Source: Phycisphaeraceae bacterium
GTDB taxonomy: Bacteria; Planctomycetota; Phycisphaerae; Phycisphaerales; UBA1924
DNA length: 64,000 nt
NCBI GenBank assembly: GCA_019636695.1
Contig: JAHBXD010000001.1
Coordinates: 365,661-429,660, forward strand
Direction: 5' to 3'
The first letter of the stretch is position 1. Every line of letters begins with the position of its first letter. The notes beneath the pieces were generated by a model. That model was not told the origin of the DNA, searched no databases, and saw only the letters and a list, made by a program, of their open reading frames with translations. A program made the translations under genes and the position numbers. This document shows positions 16,781 through 25,106 of the stretch, one piece after another.

Positions 16781-17123
16781 AAAACTCGCCCCGATTCGCT
16801 GCCCTCGCGGCGAGCGTCATGCCCACCAGCCCGAGAATGATCACCCCCGCAATCAGGGGGATGCCGATGACAATCCGAGTCATTGCCCCCGCCCCGATCA
16901 TGTAGATCACAAGGCTGATCTGAAAATTCACGCTCTCGCGCCCATGGTCATCCAGAAACGGCGACTCTTCGCGCTTCAGAAGCCACATCACCACCGCAGC
17001 GATCACACCCAGAAACGCCGCAGGCGCAACCAGCAGGGTCAGGTGTTGAAACGTGGCATATGTGCGCTCCCAGCGCTCAACATCCGCATCAACATGGCGA
17101 GTTTGCGCCGACACGGCGTTCAT
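16746..17123 (-). CDS. DUF4870/Tic20-like small membrane protein
   Basis: A 125-residue protein starting MNAVSAQTRH. It has three to four spans: LTLLVAPAAFLGVIAAVVMWL, then SVNFQISLVIYMIGAGAM, then IVIGIPLIAGVIILGLVGM, with FLDDHGRESVNFQ between the first two. The HGRESVNFQ stretch is the hallmark of the DUF4870 family (usually HA(R/K)(E/Q)(A/S)(L/V)NFQ). Function is unknown. The protein lies convergent with the membrane protein at 16103 and their coding ends overlap. An ATG at 17237 in frame would add a low-complexity extension and is not used. Confidence 0.8.
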   Translation of the reverse strand: MNAVSAQTRHVDADVERWERTYATFQHLTLLVAPAAFLGVIAAVVMWLLKREESPFLDDHGRESVNFQISLVIYMIGAGAMTRIVIGIPLIAGVIILGLVGMTLAARAANRGEFFRYPMCLRLLD

Positions 17124-17530
17124 GGTACCACTCGTTCGGTATCCCCCCGGTTCGCTTTCATGCGTGGGTGATGAATGTGCGCGGATCGCGGCAGAGTGAC
17201 GCAAAACGACACCGCTGGACCTCGGCCGTCCCTGCACGTGTGCTCGTCAATCGCGATGGTCGCGCCATGCGCACCGCGCCGGGCTGCCATTCACGATTCC
17301 ATAACCCTAACCCTCGTTCCAGCAAGCACTTACAAAAATACCAACCATTTTCCAAAAAATATCCTTGCATTCAAGACAACCGGCCGTATTCTTACCAAAT
17401 GCAAACCAATCAAAAACCTTTCGATGTCTCGTGCCGAGAGAACACGCAAAAGGACAACCCTCGGCCGAAACGACCGTCGTGCGCGATCCCTATCCCGGCT
17501 CTCTACAGGCGAACCGTCGGGTACTCGTCC
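17124..17530. other. Intergenic region with an AT-rich core
   Basis: About 400 bases between the DUF4870 start and the pyrH stop. Bases about 17330-17430 are clearly AT-rich against the surroundings. A plus-strand promoter-like pair, TTGCAT and TATTCT with a 16-base gap, lies near 17364-17391. Downstream is a 42-codon ORF (17424-17552) encoding a very basic peptide beginning MSRAERTRKRTT that ends inside the 3' end of pyrH. No ribosome binding site is evident, so I leave it as an unproven small gene. Confidence 0.4.
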
Positions 17531-18268
17531 TCATGCAGGCCGGTCGGTATAAACCAGCGTCCCGATCGCCTCACCCTGCACGGCCCGCGCGATGTTTCCC
17601 GGCTTCTTGAAGTCGAAAACCAGCACGGGCAACTCCTGCTCCTGGCACATCGCCAGCGCCGTCATATCCATGATCCGAAGCCCGCGCGACAACGCTTCGC
17701 CGAACGAAATCTCTTCGAACCGGGTCGCGGTCGGATCCTTCTTCGGGTCGGCCGAATACACCCCGTCGACTTTCGTCGCCTTCAACAAGACGTCGCAATC
17801 CAGTTCGGTCGCCCGAAGTGCAGCGCACGTATCCGTCGTGAAAAAAGGGTTCCCGGTGCCCGCGGCCAGGATCACCACGCGGCCCTTCTCCAGGTGCCTC
17901 AGCGCGCGTCCGCGGATGAAAGGCTCCGCCACGGCCTTGATCTCGATCGCCGACTGCACCCGTGCATCCGTCCCCAGGCGCACGAGTTTCTCACGGAGCG
18001 CCAGCGCGTTGATCACCGTCCCCAGCATGCCCATGTAATCCGCCGTCGCCTGAGGCACGTCGCCCGCTTCGGCCAGTTGAGCGCCGCGGATGATGTTGCC
18101 CCCGCCCACAACCACCGCGACCTGCACCCCGAGGTCGGTCGCCAGCTTGATCTCCTCGGCGATCGAGCGCAGTTCCTCCGGGTCGATCCCGAAACCCCCG
18201 GGAGCGCAGAACGACTCGCCGCTGATCTTCAGAAGGACGCGTTCGAATTGTCGTGGTCGTCGGGACAT
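17531..18268 (-). CDS. pyrH: UMP kinase
   Basis: A 245-residue amino-acid-kinase-fold enzyme phosphorylating UMP to UDP in pyrimidine synthesis. It has ERVLLKISGESF at the start, VAVVVGGGNIIRGA near 55-68, DYMGMLGTVINALAL (the UMP-site helix) and AAGTGNPFFTTDTCAALRA. DVLLKATKVDGVYSADPKKDP is the ATP-site loop. Length and motifs are normal. Start 18268 (MSRRPRQF) matches the usual N-terminal length; an ATG at 18307 in frame would add 13 residues. In many bacteria pyrH sits between tsf and frr, but neither is adjacent here. Confidence 0.95.
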   Translation of the reverse strand: MSRRPRQFERVLLKISGESFCAPGGFGIDPEELRSIAEEIKLATDLGVQVAVVVGGGNIIRGAQLAEAGDVPQATADYMGMLGTVINALALREKLVRLGTDARVQSAIEIKAVAEPFIRGRALRHLEKGRVVILAAGTGNPFFTTDTCAALRATELDCDVLLKATKVDGVYSADPKKDPTATRFEEISFGEALSRGLRIMDMTALAMCQEQELPVLVFDFKKPGNIARAVQGEAIGTLVYTDRPA

Positions 18269-18569
18269 GGCTGGAGTGGGCGATGACGCGGGTTCAAGGG
18301 TTGGCATGCGGAAGTGGCTCCCTGTTCGGCGATGCCATAGTAACGCCGTTCGGGTTCATCCGTGAGATCACTCGAACCGCCTCCCGTGATCGTGCGAACC
18401 GATCAGGGACACGCCCGGATCGGATCCCTGCTCCGCTATACGAGGGAACCCGACGCAACGTCGGGCGTCGCAACAGGTACACTGCCCTTGGGCGCCCGCA
18501 GCGCAGGGCGGGGCTTGAACGCTTGTGGGTTCAAACCCTGAGAACTGCTCCGGGCGATGTGCCGACGCC
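18269..18569. other. Divergent intergenic region between pyrH and the VWA operon
   Basis: No convincing gene. CCCGACG-CAA-CGTCGGG (18449-18465) is a perfect 7-bp hairpin, followed by TACACT (18478-18483), a fair -10 element without a good -35. GGGTTCAAACCC (about 18529-18540) is a palindromic sequence just before the VWA gene. Promoters for pyrH and for the VWA-ExbBD operon should lie here. Confidence 0.4.
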
Positions 18570-19541
18570 ATGACCCAGCTTCGACTGGTCAAGCCGCCGT
18601 TCGAGCCTGACGACGCCTCGGGGCCGGTGGATACTTTCTGGACGCGCGCGGGCCGGTTCATCAGGCGAGCCTCGGTCGCCGGTGTCTGCCTCTCCGTGCT
18701 GGTTCACATTGTCCTCTGGGTCGTCGCCATGTTCATCACGGTGCATCGGCCCGCTTCGGCCTACGCCGCGCCGGAGGGCGACACCTTCGAACTCGCCCTC
18801 GCGACCGATGCCGTGCTGACTGAACTGATCGACGCCTCGGTGTCGTTTGATGACCCGGCCGTGCCCGAAGTGCCGCTGGAGGACATCGTCGCCCCTGACC
18901 TCCTCAACACACCTGAACCGCTGACTTCCACGGCGCTGTTGCCCGACATCAATCCTGCTGACCTTGTTTCCGGAGGCGGCGACATCGGCACGGGGTTCGA
19001 TGCCGACGCCGGCGGGGCCGGGGGCGGGGCCAACTTCTTCGGGGTCGAGGCCAAGGGTCGCCGATTCGTCTACATCGTCGATGTTTCAGGCTCGATGGGC
19101 TTCGGAGGGCGCATCGAGGCCCTGCGCGCCAGCCTTGCGCAAAGCATCGACGCTTTAGCCGAGAACGCCGAGTTCATCATCATTGCGTTCAGCGACGGCG
19201 GATACCCCGTCGGCGGCCGGGCCGAGTGGACGCGCGCGGCCCCGCGAGACAAGCAGCGCTTCCGAGGAATGATCGCCCAACTTCAGGCCCGAGGCGGCAC
19301 CGAGCCGCGTCCGGCGTTTCAGATGGCCTTTGCCCTGCGTCCGAGGCCTGATGCGTTCTACTTCATGACCGACGGTGAGTTCCATCCGGATGTGGTCATG
19401 TTCGTCAACTCGTTGAACGCCGAGGTTCGTGCACCGATCCACTGCATCAGTCTCGGCGATGACAGCGGCGCGCCGCTGCTCAGGCGTATCTCCCAGGAAT
19501 CAGGCGGAACATACACGCACATTCCGGGGCGCGGGCCGTGA
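18570..19541 (+). CDS. Membrane-anchored von Willebrand factor A domain protein
   Basis: A 323-residue protein, first gene of a coupled operon. Residues 1-35 are cytoplasmic and basic, residues about 36-57 form one span, residues 60-155 are an acidic, Pro/Gly-rich linker, and residues about 164-320 form a VWA domain. The MIDAS motif is DVSGSMG (171-177), and YFMTDGEFHPDV supplies the later Asp/Thr. The topology (N-terminal anchor, long linker, C-terminal periplasmic domain) mirrors TonB/TolA, and the next genes encode ExbB and ExbD. It is therefore a candidate effector moved by the ExbBD motor, which is inference. Its stop overlaps the next start (GTGA). Confidence 0.85.
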   Translation: MTQLRLVKPPFEPDDASGPVDTFWTRAGRFIRRASVAGVCLSVLVHIVLWVVAMFITVHRPASAYAAPEGDTFELALATDAVLTELIDASVSFDDPAVPEVPLEDIVAPDLLNTPEPLTSTALLPDINPADLVSGGGDIGTGFDADAGGAGGGANFFGVEAKGRRFVYIVDVSGSMGFGGRIEALRASLAQSIDALAENAEFIIIAFSDGGYPVGGRAEWTRAAPRDKQRFRGMIAQLQARGGTEPRPAFQMAFALRPRPDAFYFMTDGEFHPDVVMFVNSLNAEVRAPIHCISLGDDSGAPLLRRISQESGGTYTHIPGRGP

Positions 19542-20692
19542 TCGCGTCGATCGTCGCGGCCATGGTGTTGACCGTGCCGGCGCAGGTCGAACTGCGCGGC
19601 CAGCCCGGTCGTTCGGCGGGTGAGGTGATCGACGTGTCGCTCGACGGTGTACGCGTGCGTGATCACTCAGGCCGAACGGTCGTGCTCGGGTGGGATCGGG
19701 TTCGCGCGGTGGGTGGAGATTTTGCGCTTGATGCCGAGCCGTACGCCCACGAAGCCGACAAGGCCTGGCGAGCGCGCACGCGCCTGCTTCGCGGAGATGC
19801 GCTGGCCGCCGAACCGCTGTTTGAAGACCTGTTCCTGATGTACGAGGGGCGCACGGGGCCGACCGCGGCGATGGTGGCCGAAGGGCTGCTGCGCTGTCGG
19901 CTTCGGCGCGGGGTGCAGACATCGGCTGTCGCGCCGTGGCTCGCGCTCGTGCGAGCCAAGACGGACGGCCAACCCGCGATCCCCGAAGCCCAGCCTGTGA
20001 TCGACGCGGCCACGGGCCTTGCGCCGATGCTCCCGCCGATCTGGCTTGATGGTCCGGCGACGCGGGCATTCGCGCTCGTGCCCGAACCGGATGTGCCCGA
20101 GTCGGGACGCGACAGGGCCGAGGCGTTGCGCGCGTGGTATCGACACGCCGCGAGATTTGAATCGGGCTTGAGTGAGCGCCCGCCGAGCCTGCCGCCATCG
20201 CAGGATGTCGGCCTGATGCTGGTGTCGCGGGTGGTGCTGGCGCGCACGGGGAACGCCTCGGAACGATCGTCGAGCCGGCAGTGGCTGAACGACCACGCTT
20301 CGCGGTCGATGGAGACGTGGCAGGAGGCGTGGTGTCGCGCGGCGATCGGTCGTTCGCTGGTGCGTGAGGCCGGGGAAGATCAGCGTCGGCTAGGCGTGGT
20401 TGCGTTGCTGCATGTGCCGGCGCGGTTTGAGCGTGAGCATCCATTTCTGGCCGGGGTGTGCCTTGCGGAAGCCGCGCACACGATGCGCGGGCTGGGTGAT
20501 GAAGCCTCGGCCCGCCGATTGATGCACGACCTGGCCCAGCGTTTTCCCGGTCATCCGGCCTTGGCCTGGGACAAGACCTCGGATCTTGTGCCGCGGTCAA
20601 CGGGGGCGCCGGGTCGATCAGAGTCGGTCATGTTCGATCGTGGATGGATGGAATCGCAGGTAGCGGCGGCTGTCGCCGAGAAGAAGAGGTGA
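19538..20692 (+). CDS. Exported protein of unknown function in the ExbBD-VWA operon
   Basis: A 384-residue protein starting at a GTG that overlaps the VWA stop. The first 15 residues are a short, weak signal-like stretch (IASIVAAMVLTVPAQ). Residues about 16-60 have GEVIDVSLDGVRVRDHSGRTVVLGWDRVRAV, a small beta domain with SH3-like spacing. The rest is largely helical, with a TPR-like repeat feel (GDALAAEPLFEDLFLMYEG and GDEASARRLMHDLAQRFPG). I do not recognise a named family. The operon position suggests a periplasmic accessory of the ExbBD complex. Codon use matches the neighbours. Confidence 0.75.
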   Translation: MIASIVAAMVLTVPAQVELRGQPGRSAGEVIDVSLDGVRVRDHSGRTVVLGWDRVRAVGGDFALDAEPYAHEADKAWRARTRLLRGDALAAEPLFEDLFLMYEGRTGPTAAMVAEGLLRCRLRRGVQTSAVAPWLALVRAKTDGQPAIPEAQPVIDAATGLAPMLPPIWLDGPATRAFALVPEPDVPESGRDRAEALRAWYRHAARFESGLSERPPSLPPSQDVGLMLVSRVVLARTGNASERSSSRQWLNDHASRSMETWQEAWCRAAIGRSLVREAGEDQRRLGVVALLHVPARFEREHPFLAGVCLAEAAHTMRGLGDEASARRLMHDLAQRFPGHPALAWDKTSDLVPRSTGAPGRSESVMFDRGWMESQVAAAVAEKKR

Positions 20693-20696
20693 CTGC

Positions 20697-21467
20697 GTGG
20701 TGAGCGTGATGACGGGAATGACATCCGTGATCGCCCAAGTGACGGCCGCGGGAGATCGCAAGTCGCTGCTGGAGTACGTCCGCGCCGGCGGCGGGATCGG
20801 GTATTTCATCATCCTGCTCTCGCTGGTGGCGGTCGGGTTGTTTATCACGCAGTTGATCCGGCTTCAACGGTCGCGGTTGTCACCAGAGCACGTTCAGGCG
20901 CACCTGGGGAATCTGCTCGAACGGCATGATGTGCAAGGGGCCATGCAGTTCTGCCGCGATGAAACCAACGCGTGTTTTCTGACGCGGGTATTCGGCGCAG
21001 CGTTGTCGCGGTGTTGCCGGTCGGCCTTCGGGTTTCTGGAACTCAAGAGCGCGCTGGAAGAGGCCGGCCAGCAGGAGGTCGCCCGGTTGTACCGAGCGAC
21101 CGACGGGATCGGGCTGATCGCGGCGGTCGCGCCCATGGTGGGGCTGTTGGGCACGGTGGTCGGGATGGTGGGGGCGTTTGACACGATCAGCACAACCGAG
21201 GGGGTTGCCAAACCGGGCCAGCTCGCGGGCGACATCTCGATCGCGCTCGTGACGACGGTGCAGGGCCTCGTGGTGGCGATTCCGGCGACGGCGGCGTTTG
21301 CGTGGCTTCGCAACCGCATCGACAGCGTGGTTGCGGAGATCGGCGAAACCGTGGATGAACTGGCCTCGCGACTGGAAGGGGCTTCAAAGCCCGCGGCGGC
21401 CCCGCCCGCGGGAGCGCGCGGGCGTCCGACACCTCAACCGACACCTCCTTCGGGGCCGCGGGCCTGA
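20697..21467 (+). CDS. exbB: ExbB/TolQ/MotA-type proton channel protein
   Basis: A 256-residue inner-membrane protein beginning at GTG 20697. The first span is at about 33-54 (GIGYFIILLSLVAVGLFITQL), a cytoplasmic loop follows, and two further spans hold the conserved VAPMVGLLGTVVGMVGAFDTI and ISIALVTTVQGLVVAIPATAAF. With ExbD it forms a proton-driven stator that transmits force across the periplasm. The C-terminal tail is Pro/Ala-rich and probably disordered. It is four bases after the preceding stop and 13 bases before the first exbD. Confidence 0.94.
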   Translation: MVSVMTGMTSVIAQVTAAGDRKSLLEYVRAGGGIGYFIILLSLVAVGLFITQLIRLQRSRLSPEHVQAHLGNLLERHDVQGAMQFCRDETNACFLTRVFGAALSRCCRSAFGFLELKSALEEAGQQEVARLYRATDGIGLIAAVAPMVGLLGTVVGMVGAFDTISTTEGVAKPGQLAGDISIALVTTVQGLVVAIPATAAFAWLRNRIDSVVAEIGETVDELASRLEGASKPAAAPPAGARGRPTPQPTPPSGPRA

Positions 21468-21480
21468 GGCGGCACGAGCA

Positions 21481-21909
21481 ATGAACTGGACCCGCCCACG
21501 TCGCCGACCTGTGCTGATGGACATGACGCCGATGATCGACGTCGTGCTCCAGTTGATCATTTTTTTCATGTTCACCACGCATTTTGCGCAGGCGGTTCGT
21601 TCGCCGATCGATTTGCCCCAGGAGCGAGGCGACGACCCGGCTTCGATTGTGCCGGACACGGTGACGGTGGATCTTGACGCCTCGGGACGAATCATCGTGG
21701 GCGCGGAGGAAGTGACGCTGGAGGAACTGGAGCGTCTGCTTCGGGTAGAGATCGCCTCGGCGGGTGATGCTTCGCGGGTGAGCGTTCTGGTGCGGGCCGA
21801 TGCGTCGGCGCCGTCACTGCATCTGAACCGGCTTGCGAACCGGCTGAGCGGGATGGGTCTTCGCGGGTGGCGGCTGGGCACGATCCGGCCGATGGGAGGG
21901 GGCGGATGA
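21481..21909 (+). CDS. exbD: ExbD/TolR-family protein 1
   Basis: A 142-residue protein with a short cytoplasmic start and one span (MDMTPMIDVVLQLIIFFMFTTHFA) carrying the proton-relay Asp in the MIDVVLQL motif, then a periplasmic ExbD domain of about 95 residues with VTVDLDASGRIIVGAEEVTLEEL. The length is typical. It overlaps the second exbD by ATGA at 21906-21909. Two ExbD paralogues after one ExbB suggest a heterodimeric ExbD core. Confidence 0.94.
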   Translation: MNWTRPRRRPVLMDMTPMIDVVLQLIIFFMFTTHFAQAVRSPIDLPQERGDDPASIVPDTVTVDLDASGRIIVGAEEVTLEELERLLRVEIASAGDASRVSVLVRADASAPSLHLNRLANRLSGMGLRGWRLGTIRPMGGGG

Positions 21910-22322
21910 AACTGCAACGACCCGGATCGACCGAGCGCGACTGGCGGCTGCCGATGACGAGCCTCATCGATGTCGTGTTCCTGCTGCTGATTTACTTCAT
22001 GCTGACGCTGTCGTTCTCGGTGCGTGAGACGGATCTCGGCGCAGCGCTGCAGTCGGAGCAGCGCGGCGGGGCGGCGGCGGATCTTCAGCCGCAGGTCGTG
22101 CATGTCGAACTGCTTGACGGGCGGACGGTGTTTCGCGTGGGCGAGCAGGTTTTCACGACGCGGGAGGATCTGACGCGCCTGCTCGAAAGACTGCCGAAGG
22201 AGCGCGGGGTTTTCGTGCGGGTGTCGAATCTGCCGCCGGTGAGCGCTGCGGCGGCGGCACTTCAGGCGTGCAAGGACGCGGGATTTCGGAGGGTGACGTA
22301 TGTGCCATCTTCGCGAGGGTGA
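21906..22322 (+). CDS. exbD: ExbD/TolR-family protein 2
   Basis: A 138-residue paralogue of the preceding protein. The span LPMTSLIDVVFLLLIYFMLT has the conserved Asp in SLIDVVFLLLIYF, followed by an ExbD-like periplasmic domain (VVHVELLDGRTVFRVGEQVF). It is translationally coupled to the first exbD. About 78 bases separate it from the next large gene; that spacer contains a 34-codon ORF (22300-22404) that overlaps both neighbours. Confidence 0.93.
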   Translation: MKLQRPGSTERDWRLPMTSLIDVVFLLLIYFMLTLSFSVRETDLGAALQSEQRGGAAADLQPQVVHVELLDGRTVFRVGEQVFTTREDLTRLLERLPKERGVFVRVSNLPPVSAAAAALQACKDAGFRRVTYVPSSRG

Positions 22323-22400
22323 ACGGGTGTCCGTGGAAGTCGAGCGCGGTCGGGGCGTGACGGGCGTGCCGCTTCTTGCGGCGAAATCGGGAGTCGTCGT

Positions 22401-25106
22401 GTGAGCGTGTCCTGGGCATGCGCACGAGTGATGGTGACATTGGCTTGGGTGTGGTGGGCATCGTGCGCGCACGCCCAGGCGCGGGAAGATGAACTGGGGC
22501 CCGAGGAGCGTGTCGAGCGGTACATGGAGCGGCTGGGCCTTGATGACCTGCTGGCCGCGCAGTTGCGTGACCGGCTGATGCGCACGCCGCCGTCCGGGCG
22601 CGTGGCGGTGGCGGAGCATCTCGGGGCGATCTATGTGCGGCAGCTTCGCGCTGCGGGGACGGTTGAAGAGCGGCGTCGGATCGAGCAGCTTGCCGACCAG
22701 TTGCTTTCGAGCGTGGAAGAGTCGCAGTCGTATGACCTTCGGATCGAGATAGCCAAGGCGCGCTATCTGGAGGCGGAAGCGTCGGCGGAGCGGGCGCGGC
22801 TTCTGCTGATCGACAAGAGCCAGCAGGATGAGGCGATACGGGTGCTCAGTTCGGTGCGATCGACCTTCGGGCCGCTTTCGGTACGGCTGCACCGCGAGGT
22901 GGAGAATCTTGAACGTGAAGAGCGCAGCGCGGGCGGGCGTGACCGGCTGGCAGAGATCGAGCGTCGGCTGACCGAGGCTCGGCGGCTGCGTTCACTGGCA
23001 AAGTATTACTCGGGGTGGACGAATTATTATCTTGCGGAACTGACGCAGCAGCAGAACTTCGCCGTGGATGCGATCGGCGAGTTTGCCTATCTGCTGAGCG
23101 CCGGCGGCGAGCGGATGCCGACGGCGGACAGGCTGCCCCGGAACCTACTGCAGTATGAGCACGTCGCCCGATCGGCGCTGGGGGTGTCGATGGCGCACGC
23201 GCTTCGGGGTGATGATGCGGCGGCGCTGCGTTGGCTTGAGATCGTCATCAACGATGAGGGCGTGCCGGAGGCGGTGCGGCGGCAGTTTTTCTCGCGGCGG
23301 GTGATGGTGTATTCGCAGCTTCGACGCTGGGCGGACATTGAGTGGATGCTGCACCAGCGGGCGCGCCGGGGCGAGGAGGGGATGAGCGTCCAGGAAGCTC
23401 GGCTGCTGGCCGTGCGGACACTCGGCTCGCTGCGGCACGCGCGGAGCGGCGGGACGGACCGGGATGCGCTGATTCATTCGCTGGCGCAGGCGGCGCTTGC
23501 GGAACTGGTGCGTCGCGGAGAAGTCGGGCATGTGCTTGACCTGGTCAGCACGTTTGAGGCCGAAGTCGTGGGTTCGGACGGCTTCATTGTGCGATATGTC
23601 AACGGCCTTCGGCAATACGAGGCGACGCGACGATCGCACGCGGAGAGCAGCGAGGACGATCAGGAGCCGACGGCGACGCCCGTCACGGCAGCGCGGTATC
23701 GGCAGGCGGCGGTGATGTTGTCGGCAGCGGCAGAAGCGGCAGATGCCTCGGAGTTTGCGACCCAACGGGCGCGATGCCGGGTGCTGGCGGGTTTGTCGCA
23801 GTTTTTCGCGGGCGACCTGGAACAGGCGGCCCGTACCCTCCAGGCGGCGTATGCGTCGGCGCCGGACGCGGCCTCTGGCGAAGAGGCGCTGTGGTATGCG
23901 ATCGTGGCGCTTGATCGGGCCGTCGAGCGTGAGCGGACGATGCTTGCGCCGCGGCGAGACGAACTCTCGGCGATTTTTCTACAGACCTATCCGCGTTCAG
24001 AGCGTGCGGCGAAACTGCTGATTCGGCGCGCCGGGAGTGAACTGGCCGATCCTCAACAGGCCGTGCGCGTGTTGCTGGCGGTGCAGCCTGATTCGCCGTT
24101 GTATCACGCCGCACGCTCGCATGCCTCGACGTTGTTGTATCGGTTGTTTCGCGCATCGCCGGGATCGGAGCGTGATTTCGCGGCGCTGCGATTCGTGGAG
24201 GTTGCCGAGGAGGTTGTCGAGCTTGACCGGCACGAGGCGATTTCGGGCGACGGCGAGACGATGGCGCGCGCGGGGGAAGCGATCGTGCTTCGGCTGCGCC
24301 AGGTGGTTGATGCGCTGTTGTCGATGACCGCGCCGGACTATGCGCGGGCGGCTCGAACGTTGGACATGATCGACCAGACAGCGCGCGTGGCGGGCATAGC
24401 GGATGCTTCGTGGGCGGACGAATTGGCCTATCGAAGGCTGCAACTGGCGATCGGCCAGGGGCGGCAGCGCGAGGCTGAGGAGCACCTGGTGCGTCTGCGC
24501 GCGAGCGGGGGGCGCTATGCCGAGGCGGCGGACAACCTGATGTATCGCACCGCGCTTGCGGCGTATGTGGTTGATACGCACAATGTGGAGTCTGCGAGGA
24601 CGCTGCTTCGGCATGGGCTGCGCCTGGCGGACACGATCGGTGTAAAGCCCGGGGCGCTGCAGCAGGCGGCGATTCAGAGCGTGTTTCATCGAACGGCCGA
24701 AGCGGCGGCGGTGGTGTGGACGCTCGAACAGGATCTGTTGGCGCGTGATACGGGGTTGCGGCTCGATCGAATGCTGCTGGAGGCGGGCGTTCGATCGCAG
24801 GCCGTGCTGCGCCGACATGCCGAACTGGCTGAGGCGGCGGGCGATGATGAAGGCGCGCTCGATTCGTGGCGGCACCTGCTTTCGGCGCTGCCGCAGGGTT
24901 CGGATGCGTGGTATGAAGCGCGGTACCACTCGGCGCGCCTGCTGGCGTTGCGCGACCCGGAGCGAGGGCTGGAAGTGCTGGATCAACACGCGGCCCTGCA
25001 TCCGCAATATGGGCCGGAGCCGTGGGGGCAGCGTCTGCGGATGCTGCATGCCGAGGTACGGGGGAAAGTCGCGGCGTCGAGCATGACGGGAGGTTCAGGC
25101 GGATGA
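22401..25106 (+). CDS. Large secreted helical-repeat (TPR-like) protein of the ExbBD-VWA operon
   Basis: A 901-residue protein with a signal peptide (about residues 1-26, ending SCAHAQA). GTG 22401 or ATG 22431 could be the start. The rest is almost wholly helical, with repeated Ala/Arg/Glu/Leu helices of TPR character, such as DAIGEFAYLLSAGG and GDLEQAARTLQAAYASAP. No catalytic motif is seen. It would sit in the periplasm as a scaffold, perhaps like the TPR partner YbgF/CpoB of Tol-Pal. Its stop overlaps the next ATG (ATGA at 25103). The GC-rich antisense strand is open over long stretches but shows no protein-like features. Confidence 0.85.
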   Translation: MSVSWACARVMVTLAWVWWASCAHAQAREDELGPEERVERYMERLGLDDLLAAQLRDRLMRTPPSGRVAVAEHLGAIYVRQLRAAGTVEERRRIEQLADQLLSSVEESQSYDLRIEIAKARYLEAEASAERARLLLIDKSQQDEAIRVLSSVRSTFGPLSVRLHREVENLEREERSAGGRDRLAEIERRLTEARRLRSLAKYYSGWTNYYLAELTQQQNFAVDAIGEFAYLLSAGGERMPTADRLPRNLLQYEHVARSALGVSMAHALRGDDAAALRWLEIVINDEGVPEAVRRQFFSRRVMVYSQLRRWADIEWMLHQRARRGEEGMSVQEARLLAVRTLGSLRHARSGGTDRDALIHSLAQAALAELVRRGEVGHVLDLVSTFEAEVVGSDGFIVRYVNGLRQYEATRRSHAESSEDDQEPTATPVTAARYRQAAVMLSAAAEAADASEFATQRARCRVLAGLSQFFAGDLEQAARTLQAAYASAPDAASGEEALWYAIVALDRAVERERTMLAPRRDELSAIFLQTYPRSERAAKLLIRRAGSELADPQQAVRVLLAVQPDSPLYHAARSHASTLLYRLFRASPGSERDFAALRFVEVAEEVVELDRHEAISGDGETMARAGEAIVLRLRQVVDALLSMTAPDYARAARTLDMIDQTARVAGIADASWADELAYRRLQLAIGQGRQREAEEHLVRLRASGGRYAEAADNLMYRTALAAYVVDTHNVESARTLLRHGLRLADTIGVKPGALQQAAIQSVFHRTAEAAAVVWTLEQDLLARDTGLRLDRMLLEAGVRSQAVLRRHAELAEAAGDDEGALDSWRHLLSALPQGSDAWYEARYHSARLLALRDPERGLEVLDQHAALHPQYGPEPWGQRLRMLHAEVRGKVAASSMTGGSGG

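Noticed and set aside
18525-18545. T-arm-like GGGTTCAAACCC before the VWA gene
   Set aside because: The arms do not fit a tRNA T-stem and no acceptor or anticodon stem flanks it; it is a simple palindrome.
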